From: Streptomyces roseochromogenus subsp. oscitans DS 12.976
Lineage (GTDB): Bacteria > Actinomycetota > Actinomycetes > Streptomycetales > Streptomycetaceae
NCBI RefSeq assembly: GCF_000497445.1
Contig: NZ_CM002285.1
Span: 1,774,200-1,838,199 of the forward strand
Direction: 5' to 3'
Length of the DNA: 64,000 bases
A program made the position numbers and the translations under genes. Within the stretch, counting starts at the first letter, position 1, and every line of letters begins with the position of its first letter. The notes beneath the pieces are model-generated. The model did no database searches and was not told the DNA's origin. It worked only from the letters and a program-made list of their open reading frames with translations. Of the stretch, positions 10,871-18,802 are shown in pieces.

Positions 10871-11782
10871 TCAGCTCGCCGGATAGCGGTCGATCGCGGG
10901 CGGGTTCGGGGCGGGCACGCCGGACAGGCCGAGCGTGGCCTCGTACGCCGTCTTCCAGTCGCCGTTCTTCTCCCGGGCCTCCAGGGCGTCGTCGAGGGCG
11001 AACCGCAGGGCGCTGTCGGCGTGCGGGACGCCGATGCCGTACGGCTCCTTGGAGAAGGGTCTGCCGACGACCTTGAGTTCGCCGGGGGCCTTGGCCGCAT
11101 AACCGATGAGGATGGCGTCGTCGGTGGTGACTGCGTCGACCTGGTAGGTGAGGAGGTTGTCGACGCAGACGGAGTAGGTGTCGTAGGCGACCGGGATCGC
11201 CTTCGGGTAGTCGGCCGTGATGCGCTGGTACGGCGTCGAACCGGCCGCCGAGCAGACGCGTTTACCGTCGAGGTCCCGGGGGCCGTGGATGTCGTTCTCG
11301 TCCTTGCGGACCAGCAGGGACTGGCCGGCCAGGTAGTAGGGGCCGGCGAAGCCGACGAGCTTCTTGCGGTTGGCGTTGATGGTGTAGGTGCCGACGTAGT
11401 AGTCGATCTGGCCGTTCTGCAGGGCGGTCTCGCGGTTGGCGGAGGCGATGGTGCGGAAGCGGAGCGTCCGCGGCGGGAAGCCGAGGGAGGCGGACATCAT
11501 CTTGGCGATCTCGATGTCGAAGCCGGAGTAAGTGCCGGTCGCCGGGTCCTTCTCGCCGAGGTAGGGCTGGTCCTCCTTGGCGCCGACGACGAAGTAGCCG
11601 CGCCGCTTCGCCCGCTGCCAGGTGTCGGACGCGGGCAGGCGGTAGCCCTGGGCCACCTGGTAGTGCGGGAGCTTGTCGGCCGCCGGGCCCTTGCCCGGCG
11701 GGCTGCCCTCCTTGCCGCAGGCGCCGGCGAGCAGCGCGAGGAGGGAGCAGAGGGCGAGGGGCACACGGGTGGTACGGAACAT
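10871..11782 (-). CDS. gluB: Glutamate-type solute-binding lipoprotein
   Basis: A 303-residue type II periplasmic-binding-like lipoprotein. The N-terminus carries a lipobox LLAGAC, so it is anchored to the outer face of the membrane. The two-lobe fold shows PYLGEKDPATGTYSGFDIEI and VTTDDAIL, typical of the SBP_bac_3 polar amino acid family. Ligand is probably glutamate or a related acidic amino acid, judged from gene order and family; sequence alone does not decide. It lies 17 bp after the ATPase gene and 10 bp before the first permease. Confidence 0.92.
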   Translation of the reverse strand: MFRTTRVPLALCSLLALLAGACGKEGSPPGKGPAADKLPHYQVAQGYRLPASDTWQRAKRRGYFVVGAKEDQPYLGEKDPATGTYSGFDIEIAKMMSASLGFPPRTLRFRTIASANRETALQNGQIDYYVGTYTINANRKKLVGFAGPYYLAGQSLLVRKDENDIHGPRDLDGKRVCSAAGSTPYQRITADYPKAIPVAYDTYSVCVDNLLTYQVDAVTTDDAILIGYAAKAPGELKVVGRPFSKEPYGIGVPHADSALRFALDDALEAREKNGDWKTAYEATLGLSGVPAPNPPAIDRYPAS

Positions 11783-11799
11783 GGGTCGCACTCCCCCGC

Positions 11800-12543
11800 T
11801 CAGTGCTTGAGGATCTTGGAGAGGAAGTCCTTGGCGCGCTCGCTGCGCGGGTGAGCGAAGAACTCCTCCGGGGCGCGGTCCTCGACGATCCGGCCGTCGG
11901 CCATGAAGACGACCCGGTTGGCGGAGGCGCGGGCGAAGCCCATCTCGTGGGTGACGACGACCATGGTCATGCCGTCGCGGGCGAGCTGCCGCATGACCTC
12001 CAGCACCTCGTTGATCATCTCCGGGTCGAGGGCGGAGGTGGGTTCGTCGAAGAGCATCGCCTTGGGTTCCATGGCGAGGGCGCGGGCGATGGCCACTCTC
12101 TGCTGCTGGCCGCCGGACAGCTGGGCGGGGTACTTTCCGGCGTGCGTGAGGAGGCCGACCCGTTCGAGGAGTTCCCGGGACCGGCGGTCGGCCTCGTCCT
12201 TCCCGCGTCTTCGTACCTTGACCTGGGCGAGGGAGACGTTCTGCAGGACCGTCTTGTGGGCGAAGAGGTTGAAGGACTGGAAGACCATGCCGACCTCGGC
12301 GCGCAGCCGGGCGAGGGCCCTTCCCTCCTCGGGCAGCGGCTGCCCGTCGAGCGTGATGGTGCCGGACTGGATGGTCTCCAGCCGGTTGATCGTCCTGCAC
12401 AGGGTGGACTTGCCTGACCCCGACGGGCCGACGACCACGACCACCTCTGCCTTGCCGACGGTGAGGTCGATGTCCCTGAGGACGTGCAGCTCTCCGTAGT
12501 ACTTGTTGACGCCCTGCAGCTCGATCAACGGATCGACGGCCAT
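11800..12543 (-). CDS. gluA: Glutamate-type amino acid ABC transporter ATPase
   Basis: A 247-residue ABC ATPase with all motifs: Walker [11 protein letters not shown]-loop, signature [15 protein letters not shown], Walker [13 protein letters not shown] and switch His in VVVTHEMG. It powers uptake through the downstream permeases. ATG at 12543 is preferred because GGGG lies 6 nt upstream; a GTG at 12555 would add four residues. It is the first gene of the operon; 146 bp upstream is non-coding and includes a spaced inverted pair TGTCGT/ACGACA that might be regulatory. Confidence 0.94.
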   Translation of the reverse strand: MAVDPLIELQGVNKYYGELHVLRDIDLTVGKAEVVVVVGPSGSGKSTLCRTINRLETIQSGTITLDGQPLPEEGRALARLRAEVGMVFQSFNLFAHKTVLQNVSLAQVKVRRRGKDEADRRSRELLERVGLLTHAGKYPAQLSGGQQQRVAIARALAMEPKAMLFDEPTSALDPEMINEVLEVMRQLARDGMTMVVVTHEMGFARASANRVVFMADGRIVEDRAPEEFFAHPRSERAKDFLSKILKH

Positions 12544-12690
12544 ACGCAGCCCCACTCACTCTCAGCTGTGTCGTGGTTGCCGCAAACTATCCAGACGGTT
12601 GCGGAGTTGAGGGACGACACGCACTTTTCGGGCATAAGCCGTATTTACGCCCACGGGGGGCTGGGCAAGGAGTCAGGGCAGGGGGGCTGC

Positions 12691-13182
12691 TCAGTTCTCG
12701 GCGATCTCCGCGTACAGCTGGGACAGCTCGGGGACACCGCTGGCGGCCCAGTCCCGCCCGGCTCCCGCGACCTCCATCTCACGGCCGGAGGCCAGTCGTA
12801 CGACAGGCTCGCCGTCGGGGCGGATCAGCCAGGCGGCGCCGGGCACCGTGCGCACCACGACCGTGCCCAGGTACAGCCCCGCGTCGTTTCCCAGCCAGGG
12901 CAGGGTCTCGGCGTCGTCGCGCCAGCGCGGGACCAGCTGGTCCAGGGCCTCCAGGGAGGCCGGGGTGTCGTCGAGGCGGACACCCTCCTGAGCCGCCTGC
13001 GAACGGAGCAGTTCACACTCGGAGAGCAGCGCGGCGACGCCCTCGGGGTCGGAGGGGAGCTCCCCCGCGCTCGCCTGCTCCCCGGCTCTCGGCTTCCCCC
13101 GAGCGGGAGGGGCCCCCGCCTCGGGGGCGCCCCCGTCGTCGCCGTTCTTCTTGTGCCGGTGGCCCAGGAACGGAAGGTTCAT
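12691..13182 (-). CDS. Conserved protein of unknown function (DUF6278-like)
   Basis: A 163-residue acidic protein without signal or membrane segment. A charged low-complexity N-terminal ~45 residues is followed by a compact domain with LPWLGNDAGLYLGTVVV and ASGREMEVAGAGRDW. I recall this as a Streptomyces domain of unknown function placed next to exodeoxyribonuclease III. It lies 15 bp after that gene in the same direction, so probably co-transcribed. Function unknown. Confidence 0.75.
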   Translation of the reverse strand: MNLPFLGHRHKKNGDDGGAPEAGAPPARGKPRAGEQASAGELPSDPEGVAALLSECELLRSQAAQEGVRLDDTPASLEALDQLVPRWRDDAETLPWLGNDAGLYLGTVVVRTVPGAAWLIRPDGEPVVRLASGREMEVAGAGRDWAASGVPELSQLYAEIAEN

Positions 13183-13197
13183 GGACCCAGCGTGGCA

Positions 13198-13977
13198 TCA
13201 GACGTCGAGGTCGACCACCACCGGAGCGTGATCGGAGGCACCCTTGCCCTTGCGCTCCTCGCGGTCGACGTAGGCGTCCTTGACGGCCTTCGCGAACGGT
13301 TCGTTGCCGTACACCAGGTCGATGCGCATGCCGCGGTTCTTCGGGAAGCACAGCTGGCGGTAGTCCCAGTAGGTGAACGGATGGTCGTACTTCAGGGGGC
13401 GGGGCACCACGTCGTCCAGGCCCGCCTCGCGAAGAGAGGCCAGGGCGGCGCGCTCGGCGGGGGTGACATGGGTGGAGCCCTCGAAGGCGGCCATGTCATA
13501 GACGTCGTCGTCCGTCGGCGCCACGTTGTAGTCGCCCATCACGGCGAACGGGCGGCTGCCGGAGGCGTCACCGGCGACGGCCGCCTTCAGGGCCTCGAAC
13601 CACTGGAGCTTGTACGCGTAGTGCGGGTGCTCCACCTCGCGGCCGTTCGGCACGTACACCGACCAGACGCGGACCGGGCCGCAGGTCGCCGAGAGGGCGC
13701 GCGGCTCGGTCACGCCGTCGAAACCGGGGTCGCCGGGCAGGCCCTTGACGACGTCCTCGATGCCGACCCGGGAGAGCACCGCCACGCCGTTCCACCGGCC
13801 GGTCGCGTGGACCGCCGACTCATATCCCAGCTCGCGCAGCTGGTCGGACGGGAACTGGTCCTCAGCGACCTTGGCCTCCTGCAGGCAGAGCACATCGGTG
13901 CCGCTGCTCTCCAGCCAGGCCAGCAGTCTCGGAAGGCGGGCGGTGATCGAGTTCACGTTCCAGGTAGCGATGCGCAT
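13198..13977 (-). CDS. xth: Exodeoxyribonuclease III / AP endonuclease
   Basis: A 259-residue enzyme of the ExoIII (EEP) family that incises DNA at abasic sites and removes 3' nucleotides in base-excision repair. Motifs in order: MRIATWNVNS, CLQEAKV with the metal-binding Glu, GDYNVAP with catalytic Asp and Asn, and the C-terminal ASDHAP with the catalytic Asp-His. Length is normal. The start is the first Met of the universal NVNS motif. It probably heads a two-gene unit with the gene at 12691-13182. Confidence 0.95.
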   Translation of the reverse strand: MRIATWNVNSITARLPRLLAWLESSGTDVLCLQEAKVAEDQFPSDQLRELGYESAVHATGRWNGVAVLSRVGIEDVVKGLPGDPGFDGVTEPRALSATCGPVRVWSVYVPNGREVEHPHYAYKLQWFEALKAAVAGDASGSRPFAVMGDYNVAPTDDDVYDMAAFEGSTHVTPAERAALASLREAGLDDVVPRPLKYDHPFTYWDYRQLCFPKNRGMRIDLVYGNEPFAKAVKDAYVDREERKGKGASDHAPVVVDLDV

Positions 13978-14087
13978 GCCTCACAACCTACCCGGAGGGT
14001 GTGACAACCGGTCCCGGCCCGGAGTACGGGGACCGGTGTCCCGGCCCGGGAGTTCGGCGACCGGTTCCGGGCTCACACCTTGCGGGC

Positions 14088-14723
14088 TCACACCTCGGTG
14101 GAGGCTCCCGGGGTCAGCCGCTGGTGGTCCGTGCCGCCGAGGGCGCCGATCTGGCGGTCGTAGATCGGGCGGGCGAGGTCGGTGAGCAGGGCGTCGTGGA
14201 CGTCGTAGGCGCGCTGCGGCTTCACCTCCCGGACGTAGTCGATGACCTCGGAGATCTTGTTCCACGGGGCCATCACCGGGAGCATCAGCGTCTCCACCGG
14301 CTGGTCGGGGACGGTGAGGGCGTCGCCGGGGTGGAAGACCCGGCCGCCGTCGATCAGATAGCCGACGTTGGTGATACGCGGGATGTCCGGGTGGATCACC
14401 GCGTGCAGCTCGCCGTGGACCTGCACGTCGAAGCCGGCCGCGGTGAAGGTGTCGCCGTGGCCGACGGTGTGCACCCGGCCCGGGAAGGCCGCCGTGATCC
14501 GGTCGGCGACGGACCTCAGCGTCCAGATCCGGGCCACCGGGTTGTTCTCCATGGCGGCCCGGAGCCGGAACTCGTCGAAGTGGTCCGGGTGCTCGTGCGT
14601 GATCAGGATGGCGTCCGCGCCGAGCGCGGCGTCCTCCTCGCTGAACCCTCCGGGGTCGATGACGAGGGTCTGCCCGTTCTTCTCCAGGCGGACGCAGGCG
14701 TGGGACTTCTTCGTGAGCTTCAT
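14088..14723 (-). CDS. Metallo-beta-lactamase-fold hydrolase (UlaG/L-ascorbate lactonase-like)
   Basis: A 211-residue MBL-fold protein with metal-binding motif THEHPDHFDEF and later metal ligands in HGELHAVIHPD and FHPGDAL. The short form beginning MKLTKKSHACVRLEKNGQ is the YtnP/UlaG-like group of metal-dependent hydrolases. No signal peptide. The substrate is unknown. It lies 35 bp downstream of the decarboxylase fusion gene, in the same direction, so it may share its transcript. Confidence 0.88.
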   Translation of the reverse strand: MKLTKKSHACVRLEKNGQTLVIDPGGFSEEDAALGADAILITHEHPDHFDEFRLRAAMENNPVARIWTLRSVADRITAAFPGRVHTVGHGDTFTAAGFDVQVHGELHAVIHPDIPRITNVGYLIDGGRVFHPGDALTVPDQPVETLMLPVMAPWNKISEVIDYVREVKPQRAYDVHDALLTDLARPIYDRQIGALGGTDHQRLTPGASTEV

Positions 14724-14758
14724 GTCACACCATCCTGCCGCGCGCGGCGGCGCGCCGC

Positions 14759-16048
14759 TCACTCGGAGGGGGTGGTCTCCTCCCGGATGACCTGCCGGGC
14801 CACCCGGAACGCGCTGCGTGCGGCCGGCACCCCGCAGTACACGGCCGCCTGCAGCAGCACTTCCTTGATCTCGTCCGGGGTGAGCCCGTTGCGCAGGGCG
14901 GCCCGGGTATGCAGGGCCAGCTCCTCCAGATGGCCGCCCGCGACCAGCGCGGTCAGCGTGATGCAGCTGCGGGTACGGCGGTCCAGGCCCGGCCGGTCCC
15001 ATATCTCGCCCCAGGCGTAGCGGGTGACGAGCTCCTGGAAGTCCCCGGAGAATCCGTCGGACTGCGCCAGCTCCCCGTCCACGTACGCGTCGCCCAGCAC
15101 CTCCCGGCGGATCTTGAGCCCGCTCTCGTACCGGTCGGGCCGCACGGCCGGCTGCGCGGGTACGGCGACCGGGGCTATCTCGGCGCGAGGCACGGGCGGC
15201 GGCGCCACCGCGGGGACCGGCGGGGCCGACGCCGTCGGCAGGACCGTCTGACCGGTGTCGTAGGGCTGCTGCCAGGCGGTGGAGAAGTGGTGCACCAGCA
15301 GGTCGGTGACGGCCGCCGGCTGCTCGACCGGGACCAGGTGGGAGGCGCCGGGGACGACCGCGAGCCGCGCGTCCGGTATGCCCGCGACCAGGGTGCGGGC
15401 CTCGGCGGGCCCGGTGACCTGGTCGTCGGAGCCGACGAGCACGAGCGTCGGCGCGCCGACCCGGCCCAGCTCGGGCCGTACGTCGAATGCGGCGAGCGCC
15501 TCACAGGCGGCGATGTAGCAGCCGGGGTCGGTGGTGCGGACCATCTGCACCGCCCACTCGGTGATCGCCGGCTGGGCCGCGGCGAACCCCCCGGTGAACC
15601 AGCGGTCCGGCGCGGTCCGGGCGATCGGGTCGAGGCCGTTGGTGCGGACGATGACCCCGCGCTGCCGGAACTCGTCGGCGGTCCCGAACCGGGGCGAGGT
15701 GGCGACCAGCGCCAGCGAGGCGAGCCGCTCGGGGTGGCGCAGGGCCAGCTCGATGCCGATCGCACCGCCCAGCGCGCAGCCCGCGTAGCCAAACCGCTGC
15801 ACGCCCAGCGAGTCCAGTGTGGCCAGCAGCCGGGTGGTCAGTTCGGCGACGGAACCGGCCGGGTGGGCGGGGGCGCCGCCGTGGCCGGGCAGGTCGAACC
15901 GGAAGACCCGCCAGTGCTTGGTCAGCTCCGGGACCTGGCGGTCCCACATGTGCCATGTGGTACCCAGTGAGGGACCCAAGATCAGGACCGGAGCGTCTTC
16001 TGGCCCGTCAAAGCGGTATTGCAGGGTGTTCGGTGGTGTCTCACTCAC
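14759..16048 (-). CDS. Enol-lactonase / carboxymuconolactone decarboxylase fusion (PcaL-like), altered nucleophile
   Basis: A 429-residue two-domain protein. Residues ~1-270 are an alpha/beta hydrolase of the 3-oxoadipate enol-lactonase (PcaD) type; ~300-429 are a carboxymuconolactone decarboxylase (PcaC) domain, joined by a Pro/Ala/Val linker. The fusion order matches actinobacterial PcaL in the beta-ketoadipate pathway. The nucleophile elbow reads G90-C91-A92-L93-G94 where G-x-S-x-G is expected, so the catalytic Ser is Ala; the PcaC half looks intact. No other pca genes are adjacent, so it may serve another route. GTG at 16048 is the first start after the region upstream loses similarity. 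An IS110 element begins 27 bp upstream and may separate it from its promoter. Confidence 0.85.
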   Translation of the reverse strand: MSETPPNTLQYRFDGPEDAPVLILGPSLGTTWHMWDRQVPELTKHWRVFRFDLPGHGGAPAHPAGSVAELTTRLLATLDSLGVQRFGYAGCALGGAIGIELALRHPERLASLALVATSPRFGTADEFRQRGVIVRTNGLDPIARTAPDRWFTGGFAAAQPAITEWAVQMVRTTDPGCYIAACEALAAFDVRPELGRVGAPTLVLVGSDDQVTGPAEARTLVAGIPDARLAVVPGASHLVPVEQPAAVTDLLVHHFSTAWQQPYDTGQTVLPTASAPPVPAVAPPPVPRAEIAPVAVPAQPAVRPDRYESGLKIRREVLGDAYVDGELAQSDGFSGDFQELVTRYAWGEIWDRPGLDRRTRSCITLTALVAGGHLEELALHTRAALRNGLTPDEIKEVLLQAAVYCGVPAARSAFRVARQVIREETTPSE

Positions 16049-16079
16049 GCCCCAGACCCTCTCACGTCTCACGATGCCC

Positions 16080-17177
16080 CTATAACAGGGGGACGCTGGA
16101 TACCGTCCTGACCAGGTTGAAGACCTCTCGGGCGGCATATCGCTTGAGGCATCGGATGATCTCGCGTCGGGTCTTGCCATCCTGGGTGCGGCGCTCGTAG
16201 TACGCCCGGGTGCGCGGGTCATGGCGCAGCCGAGTGAACACGATGCGGTGTAGGGCGGCGTTCGCCTGCCGGTCGCCGCCGTGGTTGAGCCGTCGCGTGA
16301 TTCGCCGCCCAGAGGAGTACTCGATTGGACTGACTCCGCAAAGGGCTGCAAAGGACGCCTCGGTGTTCAGTCGCTCGGGGTTGTCTCCCGTGGTGATCAG
16401 GAGAGTGACAGCGCTGTCCGGGCCGATGCCCACCGGTACGAGCAGCTGCGGGGCGTGGTGTTCGACGAGCCGGGTCAGGCGTTGGTTCAGCTCATTGATC
16501 TGCGCGGTGAGCTGTTCGATGCGCTCGGCGAGCATGCGTAGCGTCAGGTGGGTGGCCTGGGCCACCGCGTTCTCGTCTCCCTCGCTGTCGAGTGGGCTGA
16601 GGCGCGCGCAGGTGCGGAACAGCTCGGCGTTGCCGAGGCTGGACAGTCGTTCCCGCAGGGCGGGGTCGGCGATGACCAGGACGGCTTTGAGCTGGTTGAT
16701 CGCCTGGGTACGGGCCTTGACCGCGGAGTCCTTGGCGAGTTTGTAGATCCGGGCGCTGTGCACGGGGCCGTCGCCGGACTTGGCCTGAGCCCGGGTGCGT
16801 CCGCTGGGCACGGCTCGCGCGGCGGCCTGAGCGTCGAGCGGGTCCGACTTCCCGAGCAGCCGGCGAGCCGTCCGGTCGGGCCGGTTCACTTCGAAGACCT
16901 GAATTTGCTGGGCCAACAGGTAGCGGGACAGGCCCGCGCCGAAGGTGCCGGTGCCCTCCACGCCGGCCCGGCGCACCGTCCCCCGCTTGCGGGCCCAGAC
17001 AAGAAGCTGCCGATAACCGGTCGCCGTCGCCGGAAAGGACTCGGTTCCCAGGACCTTGCCGAGCGGGGAGATCACGGCGGCGACATGCACCTCGCCGTGC
17101 GTGTCCACGCCCAGGACGACCTCGCGCCGAACGGGCGGATCCGTGCTCGAGGAGGTGCTGCGCTGTCGGGTCGTCAT
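16080..17177 (-). CDS. IS110-family transposase (DEDD recombinase)
   Basis: A 365-residue protein with the N-terminal RuvC-like DEDD domain (VLGVDTHGEVHVAA, GVEGTGTFGAGLSRYL, KSDPLDAQAAARAV) and the C-terminal transposase_20 domain with the catalytic serine region (FAALCGVSPIEYSSGR). It excises and inserts the element by a serine/DEDD mechanism guided in this family by a structured RNA from the element's non-coding end. Length and motifs look intact. Start at 17177 has GGGAGG 9 nt upstream; an upstream ATG at 17204 does not. Confidence 0.93.
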   Translation of the reverse strand: MTTRQRSTSSSTDPPVRREVVLGVDTHGEVHVAAVISPLGKVLGTESFPATATGYRQLLVWARKRGTVRRAGVEGTGTFGAGLSRYLLAQQIQVFEVNRPDRTARRLLGKSDPLDAQAAARAVPSGRTRAQAKSGDGPVHSARIYKLAKDSAVKARTQAINQLKAVLVIADPALRERLSSLGNAELFRTCARLSPLDSEGDENAVAQATHLTLRMLAERIEQLTAQINELNQRLTRLVEHHAPQLLVPVGIGPDSAVTLLITTGDNPERLNTEASFAALCGVSPIEYSSGRRITRRLNHGGDRQANAALHRIVFTRLRHDPRTRAYYERRTQDGKTRREIIRCLKRYAAREVFNLVRTVSSVPLL

Positions 17178-17277
17178 GATGGTCCGCCTCCCACGAGGTG
17201 ACATGCTGAGTGGACGGCACCGGCCCGCTCGGGCGGTCTGAACCGTGATGGCGCCTGAAACTCGGCAAGGCCCCTAT
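17178..17277 (-). other. Non-coding leader of the IS110 element, candidate guide-RNA segment
   Basis: About 100 nt lie between the transposase start and the terminal 8-mer. The segment resembles the same region of the degenerate copy near 45238-45335 (shared ATAGGGGCCT, GACCGCC, GGCCGGTGCCG-like blocks) and can fold GCCCG/CGGGC. In IS110-group elements the bridge RNA comes from the end upstream of the transposase. This leader is shorter than the best-studied example, so RNA coding is only a hypothesis. Confidence 0.3.
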
Positions 17278-17782
17278 TGAGACACGCCCTGTGGCTCGGT
17301 ACCAGCAGGCGCCCTCCCGCAACGACAGTCGACAAGCCAGTGACTGGACACTTCGGTCATAGATCTCATGAGTCAGACCCCAGTCCGGGACGGCACTCCG
17401 CAACAGTCCCACTGGTCCCGGCACAACGGCCTGACACGACCGCAGCCGGATAGCTTCGTCCGAACCGTCGCTCAACATGGCCTGGACGGACTGACAACGA
17501 GTCGAAATTAGTCCACTCGTGACCCGCATCGAAGGACAGCCGTGTGGCCCGCCGTACCGGCCGTCCTTCGTCGGCCATGGCACGAACGGCCCGAGGAACG
17601 CTCGACAGGGCTGACCCAGCGCTGCGAAGGACGCCTACTTCACCGGCATCACCCACTGGATCCGCGGCAACCTCGACTGGAGCCGCACCGCGAGCCGCTA
17701 CAGCGCCGGGCCAAACGCCACGGACCTCCGAACCTTCGGCGAATGAGGGCCCGAACGCCTTCCGGGCTCTTGCCTTCGAGTA
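17278..17782. other. Intergenic, no gene recognised
   Basis: No frame here has a convincing start, ribosome site or family motif. A plus-strand stretch near 17620-17745 reads KDAYFTGITHWIRGN and may be a remnant of an unidentified gene. The region separates the IS110 element from the following accessory genes. Confidence 0.4.
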
Positions 17783-18127
17783 ATGGGGTTTCGCGCTAGC
17801 TTTCGGGCGTGGCACATGACGAGGCAAGGCAGATGGACGTGGCATCGTCCCGGGGATCCGCCGGCGCCGCCGCTGCATGTACGAGTGGACGACGAGGTCG
17901 CCATCACCCTGTACGGATCAGCTGCCTACGGGTGGACGCCGGTCGAGGTGGTCACAGGGCCCTTGACGCTGGTCGCGGCGGAAGCGACAGACGGAACCGT
18001 AAGGGTCACGGTCAGGGCGGTCGGTGCGGGCGAGGCGGAGCTGCGGTCGACGTCGTTTTTCCGCGGTGATCGGTTCGGGCCGCAGACGCGGCTGTGGCGG
18101 CTGCTGGTCCGCGTCGAGCCGTCGTAG
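17783..18127 (+). CDS. Small hypothetical protein, possible chagasin-like inhibitor fragment
   Basis: 114 codons. From about residue 32 the sequence follows the pattern of the I42/chagasin inhibitor fold: a VDDEVAITL strand, an AAYGWTPVEV turn where the family has GYxW, a GAGEAELRS loop, and LWRLLVRV at the end. The expected exported N-terminus is absent, the start has no ribosome site, and the first 30 residues look non-native, so it is probably a truncated gene. The family assignment rests on spacing and a few residues only. Confidence 0.4.
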   Translation: MGFRASFRAWHMTRQGRWTWHRPGDPPAPPLHVRVDDEVAITLYGSAAYGWTPVEVVTGPLTLVAAEATDGTVRVTVRAVGAGEAELRSTSFFRGDRFGPQTRLWRLLVRVEPS

Positions 18128-18479
18128 GCGTACAGCCGTAACGGGACCACAGTGAGCGTCAGTTGCCAGGCCCTGGAGGGTGGACCGTGTGGGTCGGGGG
18201 TGTAGGTGTCGGCCGAGCTGAGTATGGCGGTGCCCGGGGAGCCGGCGCGTGCGGCGGCGGACCGGGTGCCGTCGGGTGCGGTGCGGTCGTCAAGCACGGT
18301 GACCGCATCCTGGTTCGAGCTCCTCACCTGATCGAGCGGCTGGACCTCGCCCGTCAAGCCAGACACCGAGCCCTCGAACACCTTCACCGAGGACCATCGC
18401 GTCGGCGCCGAGCCACCTGTCGGTCGTCGCCACAGGGAAGTTCGCGGGGAATCCCTATGCCGTAACAAGGGATCCCCTC

Positions 18480-18518
18480 CGAAAGCGGGTGTCGCAGGTT
18501 CGAATCCTGCCGGGGGCA
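18480..18518 (+). pseudogene. 3' fragment of a tRNA gene (T-arm and acceptor strand), possible attachment-site remnant
   Basis: GCAGG TTCGAAT CCTGC at 18494-18510 is a perfect T-arm, followed by CGGGGGC and A at 18511-18518, the 3' acceptor strand of a tRNA. The matching GCCCCCG 5' strand, D-arm and anticodon arm are not present upstream. Integrases of actinobacterial elements recombine in the 3' half of tRNA genes and leave such fragments. No integrase gene and no second att copy were found in the window. Confidence 0.65.
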
Positions 18519-18523
18519 CAATA

Positions 18524-18745
18524 CATTACTGCTCTGACCTGGGGCTTCTCCCCCAGGGAGGGGTCTAATCGGCCTCGGACATCTCATCCGGGGCGGTTTG
18601 CGTGAGCGGACGGACAGTTGATCTCCCGGACATCGCCCGACGGATCAGCATCGTCCGGCATGGACTCCGGGCGGGGCTTCTCCGTACCGCCGGGCTCAGG
18701 CTTCACTTCAGGTGCGTTCTCGGAGGCGGCGCGGGCGCGGTAAAC
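18524..18745. repeat. Post-tRNA remnant block, copy 1
   Basis: About 220 bp starting ATTACTGCTCTGACCTGGGG that is clearly related, at roughly three bases in four, to 24148-24362. On the minus strand both copies encode the decayed acidic end of the same unidentified protein (GTEKPRPESMPDDADPSGD here). A 20-nt core GTTCTCGGAGGCGGCGCGGG at its right end also occurs near 23390. See the second copy for interpretation. Confidence 0.7.
18538..18557 (+). terminator. Terminator-like hairpin after the tRNA fragment
   Basis: CCTGGGG (18538-18544) pairs with CCCCAGG (18551-18557) around a 6-nt loop. It lies 20 bp after the tRNA 3' end, where tRNA terminators usually sit. The hairpin is preserved in weaker form in the copy at 24148. 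Confidence 0.6.
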
Positions 18746-18802
18746 GCGGCCGAATGTGATCGCGGCCCCGTTACACGCCTGGGAAGGGGTCGTTGAGGAG
18801 TC

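Larger units (their letters stand above)
16076..17277 (-). mobile_element. IS110-family insertion sequence with GCCCCTAT at both ends
   Basis: A ~1.2-kb element bounded by the 8-mer GCCCCTAT in direct orientation at 16076-16083 and 17270-17277. The transposase stop codon overlaps the left 8-mer. A degenerate relative at 44462-45335 has the same 8-mer at both ends with the stop codon in the same place. IS110 elements lack terminal inverted repeats and move as circles with short direct cores, which fits. Similarity between the two copies extends a few bases beyond the right 8-mer (GACACGC), so the exact right end may be 5-15 bp further out. Confidence 0.8.

Noticed and set aside
13090..13130. 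Strong GC hairpin as terminator
   Set aside because: It lies inside the coding sequence of the DUF6278-like gene and is a by-product of Gly/Ala/Pro codons.
14001..14087. Tandem CCGG-rich repeats as a regulatory array
   Set aside because: The units are short, irregular and of simple composition; they lie at the 3' end of a gene and show no promoter features.
18440..18520. Complete tRNA gene
   Set aside because: Only the T-arm and acceptor 3' strand are present; no matching 5' strand, D-arm or anticodon arm.
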